This document shows, in pieces, positions 45,052 through 54,768 of a stretch of 64,000 nucleotides of DNA. The notes under the pieces are model-generated. The model saw only the letters and a program-made list of their open reading frames with translations, had not been told where the DNA came from and searched no databases. The DNA is taken from assembly GCA_002794775.1 (NCBI GenBank), contig NBAY01000040.1, forward strand, positions 124,001-188,000. The letters are read 5' to 3'. The translations under genes were made by a program, and so were the position numbers. Positions within the stretch are counted from its first letter, which is position 1. Every line of letters begins with the position of its first letter. The stretch is from Porodaedalea pini. Taxonomy: Eukaryota; Basidiomycota; Agaricomycetes; Hymenochaetales; Hymenochaetaceae.

Positions 45052-45623
45052 CTATAACGCGACTTTCTCGGTCTCCGACCGCCTTCGCTGCTCTTCCTCC
45101 TGCCATGTTTCCTCCGCCGCTTCAGATTCGCGCACCTCCGCTTGCGACAGCGCTAACTGGGTGCTGCGAGCCTCCCGCTCACGCTGTGCTCGTCGCACTT
45201 CTTTTGCGGCTTGCCGTATCTGCTCTTCCTGCTTCTCGCGCAGTTTGAGACGGATGCGCATACCCTCGGGCCCGAGAAGGTCATGTCGGGTATTGAGGAT
45301 GTATTGGTCGAGCCCGCCGAGCTGGAATATTCACAAACGAAGTTAGACGTGTCAAAACCCAACCAAGAGGGTAGTACGATTATGCGTACCTTTTTGATCG
45401 TCTTGAGCGCCTTCGTCGACACCTTGAGCGTGACCTCGCGGTCGAGCAGCTCGGAGCGCAGGCCCTTCTGCTGGATGTTCGGGAGCCATGTGCGCCGCGT
45501 CTTGTGCTTGGAGAAGGGGACGTTGTTCCCGAACTGGATGAGCTTTCCGTGGAAGAGCCCCGTTTGTGCGCGCTTGAAGGGCGCGCTGGTGAGTTGTGTA
45601 AGCAGCGGAAGGGAGGGGAGCAT
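45052..45623 (-). CDS. MRPL24: Mitochondrial large-subunit ribosomal protein bL28m
   Basis: Two exons, 45623-45390 and 45321-45052 (504 nt, 167 aa). The L28 core reads FKRAQTGLFHGKLIQFGNNV, then SKHKTRRTWLPNIQQKGLRS and TLKVSTKALKTIKK, the bacterial bL28 signature. After the intron: LGGLDQYILNTRHDLLGPEG followed by a long charged helical tail (KLREKQEEQIRQAAKEVRRA). The ATG at 45623 gives a short hydrophobic/basic N-terminus suited to mitochondrial import. The yeast counterpart is MrpL24. An overlapping arginine-rich frame is a shadow. Confidence 0.88.
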
Positions 45624-45720
45624 GCTGGCTGCTGGTACAGTCGCGGTCGCAGTGCAGGCATCTTAATATCTTAATATTGAACCGACGAAGGCCCTTTTGC
45701 CCACAGCCACCATCAGAAAT

Positions 45721-45790
45721 GACAAATTCTGACAAATTCTGACAAATTCTGACTAAAATTTGTCAGAATTAGTCACTATTAGTCACTATT
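45721..45790. repeat. 10-bp tandem repeats
   Basis: gacaaattct repeated about 3.3 times (45721-45753), followed by two copies of agtcactatt (45771-45790). Confidence 0.8.
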
Positions 45791-45887
45791 AATCAGCCTT
45801 CTCTCCGCCGCTTTTGCACCTGCACCCCCTCCCCAAAGCGGCAACTACAGCTGCAGATTACAAAACACCCTCAAAGTGGCATCTCAC

Positions 45888-45956
45888 AAATCACTCAAAC
45901 CGGCAACTCTGCAAATCGCTCAAACCGGCAACTCTGCAGATCACTCAAAGCGGCAG
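45888..45956. repeat. 25-bp tandem repeats
   Basis: About 2.7 copies of a 25-bp unit containing actcaaaccggcaactctgc. Confidence 0.75.
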
Positions 45957-46000
45957 CATACACACAACACTTTGAGCTCAAACAACCCATTTCTCACTTG

Positions 46001-46290
46001 AACAAAATCGGAAAAATAATTAAAAATTTAAATCTAATTAGAAATTTAATGTGCCATCTTCCCCATGAGTATTGGTGTATAAATTGCCACATCACATCAA
46101 CTAATTTGAGCTTTCCTGATGATGCATGAATAGATTGCTTACTTTGCTATCAAACAAAATCGGAAAATTCATTAAAAATTTAAATCTAATTAGAAATTTA
46201 ATATGCCATCTTCTCCATAAGTATTGGTATATAAATTGCCACATCACATCAACTAATTTGAGCTTTCTTGATGATGAAAAAATAGTTTGC
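46001..46290. repeat. Tandem duplication, period 152 bp
   Basis: Two copies (from 46001 and from 46153), each about 137 bp, starting aacaaaatcgg and ending near ttgatgatg; a few substitutions separate them. No coding content. Confidence 0.8.
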
Positions 46291-46798
46291 ATATATAAGA
46301 CAGCACAGGACCTTTATGTTATATTAGGACTCACTCCAATGGATGTCCCAAGGAAAAATAAGATGATACATAAAACTGAGAACATAGGAGCATAACTTGC
46401 AGCCAGACTGAAGATTGCAGTGAAGTACAATGTAAGATTGAAAGCAGTACTCTGAGTGAGTAAGTCAGAGCCTCCAGAGAAAAAGTCAGCAAGGGAAATC
46501 TTTGTTTAAGCATTGAACTCCTACATGATCCTCATCCTACAGCACTGAGCATCATTCCAGAAAACATTGAGGAAGAGAGATCTACAATATGGCTGTCTAT
46601 AACTGTAGAAGTTGCAAGTTAAGCAGAAATATGCAGGAACAAAAGAAGAGATTGTACATATTAGTAATAAGCTTACTACACCTGTCCTTACACATGGGCA
46701 ACTGACATAATGTGACAACTAATATTGTATTTAGTGGGGCTTTAGTGTAATTAGAATTTCACAATAAAATTCAAGTTTCTTCCAGACAGACTAAGATA

Positions 46799-46903
46799 AT
46801 ACAGGTGGGTGTAAGTGAAGGCTAAGTCATGTGCACCAGTTTAGCTGGGAGTTGCTGCATAAAGCTTGCACATGACTCAGCTATCACTTACACCCACCTG
46901 TAT
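46799..46903. repeat. Inverted repeat / foldback MITE candidate
   Basis: Arms of 37 bp (46799-46835 and 46867-46903) pair with three mismatches around a 31-nt loop. Left arm starts atacaggtgggtgtaagtga. Confidence 0.8.
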
Positions 46904-46959
46904 ATTGTCTGTAGAACTCAGACAAAGCCAGAATAGATATGAGCACTGTGTTTAAACCC

Positions 46960-47410
46960 AAGTCCTGGCGAAGCCAGGACAGATCTAAGCATTGCATTTA
47001 AAAAACAAGTCCTGGCAAAGCCAGGATGGATCTAAGCATTGTGTTTGAAAAAACAAGTCTTGGTGAAGTCAGGATGGATCTAAGCATTGTGTTCAAAAAA
47101 ACAAGTCTTGGCAAAAGCCAGAATGGATCTAAGCATTGTGTTTAAAAAAACAAGTCCTGGCAAAGCCAGGATGGATCTAAGCATTGCATTTTAAAAAAAA
47201 CAAGTCCTGGCAAAGCCAGGATAGATCTAAGTATTGCATTTTTAAAAAAACAAGTCCTGGCAAAGTCAGGATGGATCTAAGCATTGCATTTAAAAAACAA
47301 GTCCTGGCGAAGCCAGGATGGATCTGAGCATTGCATTTAAAAAACAAGTCCCGGCGAAGCCGGGATGGATCTAAGCACTGCGTTTGAAGCGAAGTCCCGG
47401 CGAAGCTGGG
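46960..47410. repeat. Minisatellite of about 10 hairpin-forming units (46-51 bp)
   Basis: Each unit holds an inverted repeat such as tcctggcaaagccagga followed by tggatctaagcattg and an A-rich spacer. Units at the right-hand end carry cccggcgaagccggg, changed on both arms. Confidence 0.85.
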
Positions 47411-47530
47411 ACTTCAGCTGGTTGCACGAATTGTAGAATCGGAATGTGTGTAGAGCACGTGATGCTCTGCTTACAGGTTACCGCAAATCTGTGCCATCTA
47501 ACTTACTGAGGAACATTTCTTGGAGGGTTT

Positions 47531-48723
47531 ATGGGAAAACCCTTATATCTGCAGCGACTACCGAAAGCAGGCCGTATACGGATTATAAAGGTTCAAACTA
47601 AATCTCTTCACGTTATTTCGTCTACGAATTCGCTAACGAATACCCTACACAGTTCAAACGAACTACTCCAGGCAACTTCTCGCGTCTCATCGCCCCGCAA
47701 ATTGAATCTAACGCGGACAATGTCATCGACGCGTCGCATCCATGGGCGGATCAGCTACCTAAATTCTACGCGAGGAAGTTCCCGACCTTTCAGAACGCGT
47801 TCTTGAACGTGCGCGCCTTCCCGAAAGCGCTGCTCGGACACCCGGAGAGGTCATATCCAGACCAACCATTCTCACCCGCTCCCGAGACTCCGTACGGGAA
47901 GGACGGAAGAATATCGGACTCGGGGAAAATACTGAATATGTCGCTGATGTATATCATGCCGAAGAAGAACGTGCACAAGCAGGCTGTTGTGCGCAATAGG
48001 GTCAAGACGCGGATAAGGGCGGCAATTGGACTCCTTGTAACGCGGGGTGCAACGGTGGAGAAAATGGAAGCGGAAGAGCGACTAGTGTCTAGTGGGGACG
48101 ATGGCGAGAAATGGGTGATGCAGAGTATGTTTTATGTTCTTTAGGACGACGAAAGGATGCTGAAAAACAATTTAGATTGGACATATGTTTTCACTCCAAA
48201 TCTGGAGGTATACCGTATGCCCCTCACCACCCTTCTGAGTGGCCTTCAGCAGGCGCTCAAGGAAATAAACGCGAAATGCCGTACGCTCGAGAGCGTGTGG
48301 AAGCTGGAGGCTTTAAAGCGACGCCAAATGAATTCCAGCCCGCCCGTCCGTGGCCGTCGCTCGAAGAAGGTTGAGGAACGAGCGGCTAAACGACCTGCGG
48401 AAACTCTGTCACGGGTCAAAGCCCTGCTGAGTCCGTATGTCCCGGCGTCCTCGAAGGCAGACGATTATTTGTCAGACGATTTGTTCCTTGAAGACGAGGA
48501 AGAAATACGCCCTATCGAGCCTTTACCTACCTCGAGATCGAATTCCTCAGCTCTGTACAATATCCGATTACCACGGCCCGCCGCAGAGTCGAAGACCAAC
48601 GTTGTGGCGCCTGAAGTCGCAGACGTCGACGAAAGACCTAGCTTTACTCAGGCTATGTTCAGCCGCAAACCAATCCTGAAGCCTATGGTTGAAGAGAGAA
48701 AGAAGCGTTCTAGGAAAAGATAA
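47531..48723 (+). CDS. Nuclear gene with an RnpA-like (bacterial RNase P protein) domain
   Basis: Proposed exons 47531-47590, 47653-48124, 48176-48723 (1080 nt, 359 aa). The core reads LNMSLMYIMPKKNVHKQAVV RNRVKTRIRAAIG, matching the RNR helix region of bacterial RnpA (pattern K-x-x-x-K-A-V-x-R-N-R-x-K-R). After the intron comes NWTYVFTPNLEVYRMPLTTL LSGLQQALKEI, matching the strand and helices that close the RnpA fold. The intron at 48125-48175 was chosen because it keeps this frame and has a GTATGT donor. The C-terminal third is basic and acidic low-complexity (ends KKRSRKR). The first exon, with a weak gttcaa donor, is uncertain. A mitochondrial role is inferred from the bacterial-type domain only; a ribosomal or other RNA-binding role is possible. 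Confidence 0.6.
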
Positions 48724-50449
48724 AAGATTTTTTAATCGTACTGGTCAGTCTTAAATTCTGACATATCAATGCGTATGCTTTGGCTGATCTCTAGCCAGTA
48801 GCTCGTCTTTGTAAGGCCGCATGCGGACCCTGATACAGCAAATCATAAGACACAGGGCCGAGGGAACATTGGGGCAATTCCGACGTTTGGGAAAACTGTT
48901 TACTGTCAAGGCACACTCGGCACCATGTAATCATTTGATGGTAGGCTGTTGCCTTATATTTGGGTAGAATGGATGCGTCCTCTAGCCTTGATCTCCGAGG
49001 CAAGATCGCAAGTATGCTATACATTCCGAAGGTACCGGAAAGTCGTGCGGTTGACCGTTAAAATAGAGCGGCATTGCCCTTGCCATGTATGCCGTTCCCG
49101 ATTTAAATTGCAATGATGAGCGCTGGCATACCAGTACCATCATACTGCCTTGACCGTGCTGACTGCAAATCAGAGTTCTTCAACTTTAATGATGCGCCCG
49201 GTCTGGACGGACGGCTTGGAATTGCTATATACAAGGCATGTCGGAGAATATTGCCCCTTAAATTTGTCGGTACAGACAAAGTTACTCAGAGACAACAATG
49301 CGAGGTGTTCGAGGAGCACGAAGGAGGAGGAGGAGGAGGACAAGCGTCGAAAAGCCTACGAATAGCTACTTGTAAAGAGTTATCAGCTGACAGTCACCTC
49401 GCAACTGTCCGAGGAGCCTCCTGCTCTGTATTTGTAAAAGCAAGGGTATTGATATCTGGCAAGCTATAAAGAAAATAGTGCCTATTATCCCTACTTCCGG
49501 CTATCGTCAAGCACCCGCTCAAATATACTTATGCAGCTCGAGCATCTTTCTGTCCTCGCAATGAAACTGGCCTTGCCTAGCCTCGCACTGACCTTCCTCT
49601 CCTACATCCCAGGGTAGGCACCGTCTGCTTGAAAGCAACAATCACGGCTGAGGCTGTTTGTTTGGATCGCTCGAGTACATTTTGAGTTTCCTCCTGCACC
49701 CCCCCCCCCCCACCACCACCACCACCACTTTACTCAGCTGGTACACCCGCTTCCTTGCAGCACAATGATCGTTGCTGTCCTTCTTCTTTAGCTCGAGCAT
49801 TGGCTTATTCTGAATGACGTGCTGTTGATTTTCAAGTTGCGAGACAGCCAGAGAATGATGGAATGGCGCATTTACTAACTTTAGCATTCAGACTCGGAGC
49901 AAGCGCACGAAATTCTGTCCGCCCTGATTTAATTATAAATATGACTTTTTTTTATGGAAAAAGCTGAGGGTCAATGGTGCATCTGTGTCTCGTTAGGAAC
50001 GAATGTCGGGGAAGCCGAAGAGAATATCAATTCTACTGATTCTCCCGCAACTGCTAGATACTAATGAAATGCTGTTCAAATCGTTTCCTGTTCCGATATG
50101 ATGCTCAAGAAGCTTGATGATACGCCCGAATTGACAGAGGGCTCAGAACGTCCTTGGGTTCTCATAGTGTGAACGATTATCATGTCCTTTGAGTTATAGG
50201 CACGAAATAATGTGCACATGGATGACATTGCGAGGGAACAAAGAAGTACACGACGGAGATTGAGTGAGTAAAAGGTCACGAATGCTTGATTTCAACGTAC
50301 CATTGGGCGCTGTTTTTTGTCGCATTATCCTAGAGAATTCTTTATCGGAATAATTGATACATCTTGTCTGAAACCAGTCGCATAAAGGGGGGATTATCTT
50401 GCAGATCCAAGGGCAGCTTAATGAGCACCAACAGCTCTTCTCTCTAGCA
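48724..50449. other. Intergenic region with simple repeats and a possible secreted-gene relic
   Basis: Contains a GGA/GAG microsatellite (about 49318-49340) and a C-run with CCA repeats (about 49698-49730). At 49561 an ATG opens a signal-peptide-like MKLALPSLALTFLSYIPG and then stops; its leader resembles that of the secreted gene at 50450. No intact gene recognised. Confidence 0.45.
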
Positions 50450-50926
50450 ATGAAGATCGCTCTATCTACGTTCGTGTTCATCGCTACGCTGGTGGCGCGT
50501 GGATTCGCTTTTCCGGTCGTTGGCAAACCTAGTGAGCATGATCTAACAAGCTATTCATAAGACATGGCCTTTAATCTGGACCTGCCATAGTTCTTGTTCG
50601 TGATCCAAGCCCTACTATCTCTGTTCCCGAGATAACGGTTACCATCCACCACGGCCGTGTCCCGAGTCCTACCATAACCATGCCCGGGACGACGATCACG
50701 GTGCATGGACGCGAGTCCAGTCCTACCATCACTGTTCCTGGAACAACTATCACCGTGCACGGACGCGAGCCGGCTTCACGATCAGTGGAGGAACTACTAT
50801 TACCTTCTGGTACGTACTGGAAAAGCATTTCGAACACTGTTAGCAATTACTGAATATAATACAGAAACTCACCATTTCCCCATGCATCGGAAATCCGAGT
50901 ATGTAGAACGTATGCAGTGCTGTTGA
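50450..50926 (+). CDS. Small secreted protein with 17-residue tandem repeats
   Basis: Three exons, 50450-50531, 50591-50809 and 50865-50926 (363 nt, 120 aa). The N-terminus MKIALSTFVFIATLVARGFA is a clear signal peptide. The mature part holds three imperfect copies of a unit like SPTITVPGTTITVHGRE, beta-prone and rich in Thr/Val/Ile. The tail ends CC. Introns carry gtgagc/gccatag and gtacgt/atacag ends. No known family recognised. It may be a wall-associated or effector-like protein; that is inference. Confidence 0.65.
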
Positions 50927-51403
50927 ATTGTCTGAATCGTGTTTGGCATAAACGTCTGACTCAAAACTGAAAACTGAACCTACGAACGAAGAGGAGTCAG
51001 AAGAATAATTAAAAAATCGAAACTTAGGATAGTTGCTATGAAAGACTATTATTCGTCCGTATTCTGGTCGTAATCCTTCTTTTCCATATAATATCGGGCA
51101 TGAAAAGGTTGATGAGCATTGGACCGAGCTGAATATAATCCTCTTTAGCACCCATAGCTGTTACAGGAGTTCGTTTATACCACTAATTGAATACCTACTT
51201 GTCGCTTAACCCTTTAGCCAGGACGTTCTACATTCTTGGCTGTCTTGTTGGTTCAAGGAGAGAACAGGCCAACGCCAAATGCGAGGGATCGACGCACGTA
51301 AGTAGTTCACAAGCCTAAAGAGGTATTTTAGCACGTGCGTCTCGCTTTCAAAAATTATGTTTCCGTGGTCTCGCTGCGGGTCTTTGTCCATCCTTCAGGC
51401 CGC
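50927..51403. other. Intergenic region upstream of RPC11
   Basis: No gene recognised. An acceptor-like ccttcag lies just before the RPC11 ATG, so a leader intron is possible. Confidence 0.4.
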
Positions 51404-51950
51404 ATGCTGTTCTGTCCAACATGTGCCAACCTGCTGGTCATCTCGGCCGAGACGGGCTTCAACAAATGGGCGTGCAATACTTGCGCCTACGAATTTCCCA
51501 TCACCAAGCAGGTCGGACTGCGATCTGTTGTATATCTTCCTGTTGCCTTGCTGAATGTTTTATTTAGATGACATCACGCGAGTGGCTCCAGCGCAAGGCG
51601 GTGGATGATGTACTCGGTGGAGAGGCGGCGTGGAGGGATGCCGACTCAACAAGCAGTGCGTGTTTTCTAGCGCATCAAGTTCCGATGAGATAGTTTATAG
51701 CCCTCGCCGCAGTTGCTTGTCCTAAATGCGACAATGACCGCGCATATTTCTACCAGCTTCAAATTCGGTCTGCGGACGAGCCTATGACGACTTGTGAGCT
51801 GAAGTATAGCTTTTCCCCTTTCAGCTTTGTTTACTCATGCCATCCCTTCCATCCAGTTTATCGGTATAAATTGCTCTTTCGTTGGATCTGCACTCTCTAA
51901 CCATTTTCTGCAGGTGTACAGCGTGCACACACCAATGGAGGGATGGATAG
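51404..51950 (+). CDS. RPC11: DNA-directed RNA polymerase III subunit RPC11 (RPC10/POLR3K)
   Basis: TFIIS-like zinc-ribbon subunit needed for RNA cleavage, termination and reinitiation by RNA polymerase III. Five exons: 51404-51511, 51568-51655, 51713-51793, 51857-51863, 51914-51950; total 321 nt (106 aa), the normal family length. N-terminal ribbon: MLFCPTCANLLVIS with NKWACNTCAYEFPI. C-terminal ribbon: CPKCDNDRAYFYQLQIRSAD EPMTTFYRCTACTHQWRDG, with the acidic DE of the cleavage hairpin intact. Exon 4 is only 7 nt; without it the FYRC motif and the frame are lost. Longer plus-strand frames over the last introns are shadows. Confidence 0.93.
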
Positions 51951-52627
51951 CTCGATCGTCTCGCTGTGTCCGTTTCTTGAGTTCTGTATATTTTAAGTTT
52001 GTTCACGGCTTCACGGCTGCAATTAATGTACGCGGACGCGGGAGCTATTCCCTCAAACCTGTGATACTTTGCAGTTCCAAATTCACAAAAGAAGGCGCAG
52101 AAAGGCAGTGTTGAGACGCATACAGTCAACGTCGAGAGAAACGAGACGCTCTGAATGTCGGCCATCCTACACAGCTTCGCAGAGTTGTCAACGGCAACTG
52201 TCGCGAGACTCTGTCGGGGCTCGCCCGCCAATCACTCTCGTCCGACCTGCTGCGAGAAAGGAGTATGTTCGGCTTCCCTTGCATGCTACCTCTTACCTGC
52301 TTGCGTACCCCGACACTCTCTTGATGAAATCACTGCACCCGTGCAGCCCTGGACTGCGACAGCCTGCGGACTGTCGCCTATCTTGAGCTCGTTGCTACCG
52401 CTTACGACTATTCTCAAGCTACGTGAGACAGCCGCCAAGATGCCCGGTCTTTCTCGTGACCAAACAGATAAACTATTGAAAGTAAGGAGATGGTATAAAA
52501 TGTGGCCGCTGACCGTTCAGGACCTGCAGTCGAGTTGATCTCTGCACACTCTCCTTCTCCTCTTTCTCTGCACCCTTTGTTTACTCCAAGTCGACTCTGC
52601 GAGTCTACTACCTGCTCAACTTCTACG
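51951..52627. other. Intergenic region and HsbA promoter
   Basis: No gene recognised. The last 130 bp form a CT-rich leader in front of the HsbA gene. Confidence 0.45.
52494..52500 (+). promoter_or_regulatory. TATA box of the HsbA-like gene
   Basis: TATAAAA 134 bp upstream of the ATG at 52628, followed by a pyrimidine-rich tract typical of strongly expressed fungal genes. Confidence 0.5.
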
Positions 52628-53331
52628 ATGTTCTCCCGCCTGTCCTTCGTCTCGCTGCTGACTGTCCCTGCTGTGCTGAGTTTCTGCATGCTCAGTGTGC
52701 TTTCCGGTATGAATTATCACATAAATTAAATCCTCATTCCTTTTACTTATTTTTCTTTTTTTAATATTGATGCTGCAGCGCCTCTGAATGCCGGGCTCAC
52801 GAGCCGCCAAGTCGGTGACCTCCAGTGCAACCTTGACAGGCTTGCAATAGTCGGAAGCCTCGCACAGACGACCACCGACGTGAACGATCTCGCGTCCGCA
52901 GGCTCTGCGTAAGTCTCTCCTGATCTCTTCAAAAACTAAACTCCAATAAATGCCTGCGGACTAATTGACGATCGATTTAATCGTGTCATTAGAGACTCGT
53001 CTGTCACCTCTGCGACCACAACGGCGCTTTCTGGACTAAGCAGCGCGAAGGACGGAATCGAGACGATCGCGCAGGCGCTGCTTACGGGGCAGACCGCGCC
53101 TGCCAGTGCGCGTGACCAGGTTGGTCAAGGCCTTACCACAGCGCAGACTGCGTTGAGCGGAATCAACTCGTGCGTTTTCTGCCTTTCTCTATTTAGTCTT
53201 AATTACTTGTGCTGACGAAATGCTTGATATGCAGCACGGACACGACAGTCACCTCAGCGTTGAGCAAGGCGCAATCCGATCTCAGCAAGACGATCTCCGC
53301 AGGCCAGGGCGTGGTAGCCAACTGTAATTAA
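52628..53331 (+). CDS. Hydrophobic surface-binding protein A (HsbA)-like secreted protein
   Basis: Four exons: 52628-52706, 52779-52908, 52993-53169, 53235-53331 (483 nt, 160 aa). A signal peptide (MFSRLSFVSLLTVPAVLSFC...) is followed by a helical Ala/Ser/Thr-rich body: CNLDRLAIVGSLAQTTTDVN, ARDQVGQGLTTAQTALSGIN and ALSKAQSDLSKTISAGQGVV, ending ANCN. Two cysteines in the mature chain fit the family. HsbA-type proteins coat hydrophobic surfaces and can recruit esterases in Aspergillus; in mushrooms they form multigene families. A TATA box and CT-rich leader precede it. Confidence 0.8.
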
Positions 53332-53966
53332 GGCATCGGAAGCGTCATGCGAGTAGGAGATGCTTCTCGACGCAGGACTTTTGGACTATTGTTCTCTTTG
53401 TAACTATCCGCCACATGAGGCTCTGTCAAGCATGAGTACAGAAGTCACTTCTTTAGTTGCAAATCGAAGATGACATTGAGCGGCGAATATAATTTGAGCA
53501 ACAGAAAGCAAGTTCATCACGCGCGTTCATCAACTCAGAAATAGATTCAGACTCAGAAAGTTGGATGCCGTGACGACGTCAAGCTCTTCCTCATACTTTG
53601 CGTACAACGCACGTATTGAACTCCTGATCCGACGGCGACCTGATAAGCGGTACTTTGTGCACTCTTTGGACTACCAAAGTGTGTAGCCGCCAGATAGTCT
53701 AGGAAATTGTACAGGGTCTTTGAATATCGTGCGGTTCGGACCCGGATGAAACGATTCCTTTCAAAGTTGCATAGCAAAGCCTCGCATCTTGAGCGTCCTA
53801 CACAAGTCACCGAGAGGCATGATGATGGTGAGCTCGTGTCGGCATTCTCACGATTTCTGGAGAACCAGGTTGATATCGGCATACATATGCTTGTACAGCA
53901 TCAATATCCCGCTCAGGACAGCCCATAACAGATATCTCCCCAGCTACGTGGGAAAATTTCTCCTTC
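53332..53966. other. Intergenic spacer
   Basis: Between the HsbA stop and the hypothetical gene at 53967. Nothing recognised on either strand. Confidence 0.4.
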
Positions 53967-54530
53967 ATGGACTCTACCTCTTGCGTATATAGTATCAACC
54001 TTAGGACCAAATCCGACATTTTATTAGTTGCCTTCATGCTAGGCGATTCTGGTTCGCGTCGGTCACCATTCGTTCCAATTCACATCGTCAATTCTCTCCT
54101 TCGGCACATTCGCGACCCGGCCTACGAACGAACACAGGCTTTTCCCGGCGACGGAGCACTATTCATGCCACAGTTTATATTGCTTGATCCCGCTTCATTT
54201 CCTTGCGATGTCAACAAGAGAAAGCTCTACTGGACTGCCATCCGTCGACTTCTTAGGAACAAGGAATTCCTTCCAAGAGACATATCGATCGCTGATGGCG
54301 CCACCGTTCTCCGTCTCGTTGCGGAGGCGAAGCGCCAAGTAGTGGAGGAATGTTCCTTTCAGAAATATAGCAATTTATTCTCTGAAGTGGTCCTTGAATG
54401 CAGCGCAGAGCTGCTTGTTGAGAAAGCCCTAGAAGAATTCCCTGGGTGGATTCCTGGCGCTGGCCACGAGAATATACAATGTACAGCGCAGAATGAGCTC
54501 AAAACAATGAGCCTCGTCCACAGATCATGA
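53967..54530 (+). CDS. Hypothetical protein
   Basis: Open frame of 187 codons; a start at 54038 (MLGDSGSRRSPFVPIHIVNS) is also possible. It encodes a soluble, well-mixed sequence including KRKLYWTAIRRLLRNKEFLP and VVLECSAELLVEKALEEF. Coding-like sequence continues in another frame to 54733 (RAMRIAVNVRSVPGLYRFLM, ending MAMAWNLE), so an intron or a frameshift near 54530 is likely. The TIR element at 54769 begins just past this and may have truncated the gene. No family recognised. Confidence 0.45.
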   Translation: MDSTSCVYSINLRTKSDILLVAFMLGDSGSRRSPFVPIHIVNSLLRHIRDPAYERTQAFPGDGALFMPQFILLDPASFPCDVNKRKLYWTAIRRLLRNKEFLPRDISIADGATVLRLVAEAKRQVVEECSFQKYSNLFSEVVLECSAELLVEKALEEFPGWIPGAGHENIQCTAQNELKTMSLVHRS

Positions 54531-54768
54531 ACAAGTCCGGCGCAGAGAGCGATGCGCATTGCTGTTAATGTTCGCAGCGTCCCGGGTCTTTACAGATTTT
54601 TGATGAGTCCTGTTTGCGGTCCGTGGCTTCGTGTGTTTCGATATGAAGCTCACGATGCGCAGCCCGTATCAGCAATGGAGACTACGCAACTTCTTGCAGC
54701 CGTCATGGCTATGGCTTGGAACCTCGAGTGAGTATACATAGATCCGTTTACTGCCCTTTTCAGAAGTA

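Noticed and set aside
45380..45661. Arginine/serine-rich frame overlapping the bL28m gene
   Set aside because: Shifted-frame shadow; the L28 core is in the other minus frame.
46960..47410. Regularly spaced repeats resembling a CRISPR array
   Set aside because: The 'spacers' are themselves repeats (A-rich and near identical), the host is a eukaryote, and there are no cas genes. It is a minisatellite.
48115..48144. 30-nt intron in the RnpA-like gene
   Set aside because: Too short for this genome; the 51-nt intron 48125-48175 has a GTATGT donor and keeps the frame.
49113..49469. 118-codon plus frame as a gene
   Set aside because: Runs through a GGA microsatellite and has no recognisable motif or plausible neighbouring exons.
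51827..52114. 95-codon plus frame past the RPC11 exons
   Set aside because: It reads through the 7-nt exon and last intron in the wrong frame; the spliced zinc ribbon explains the sequence better.
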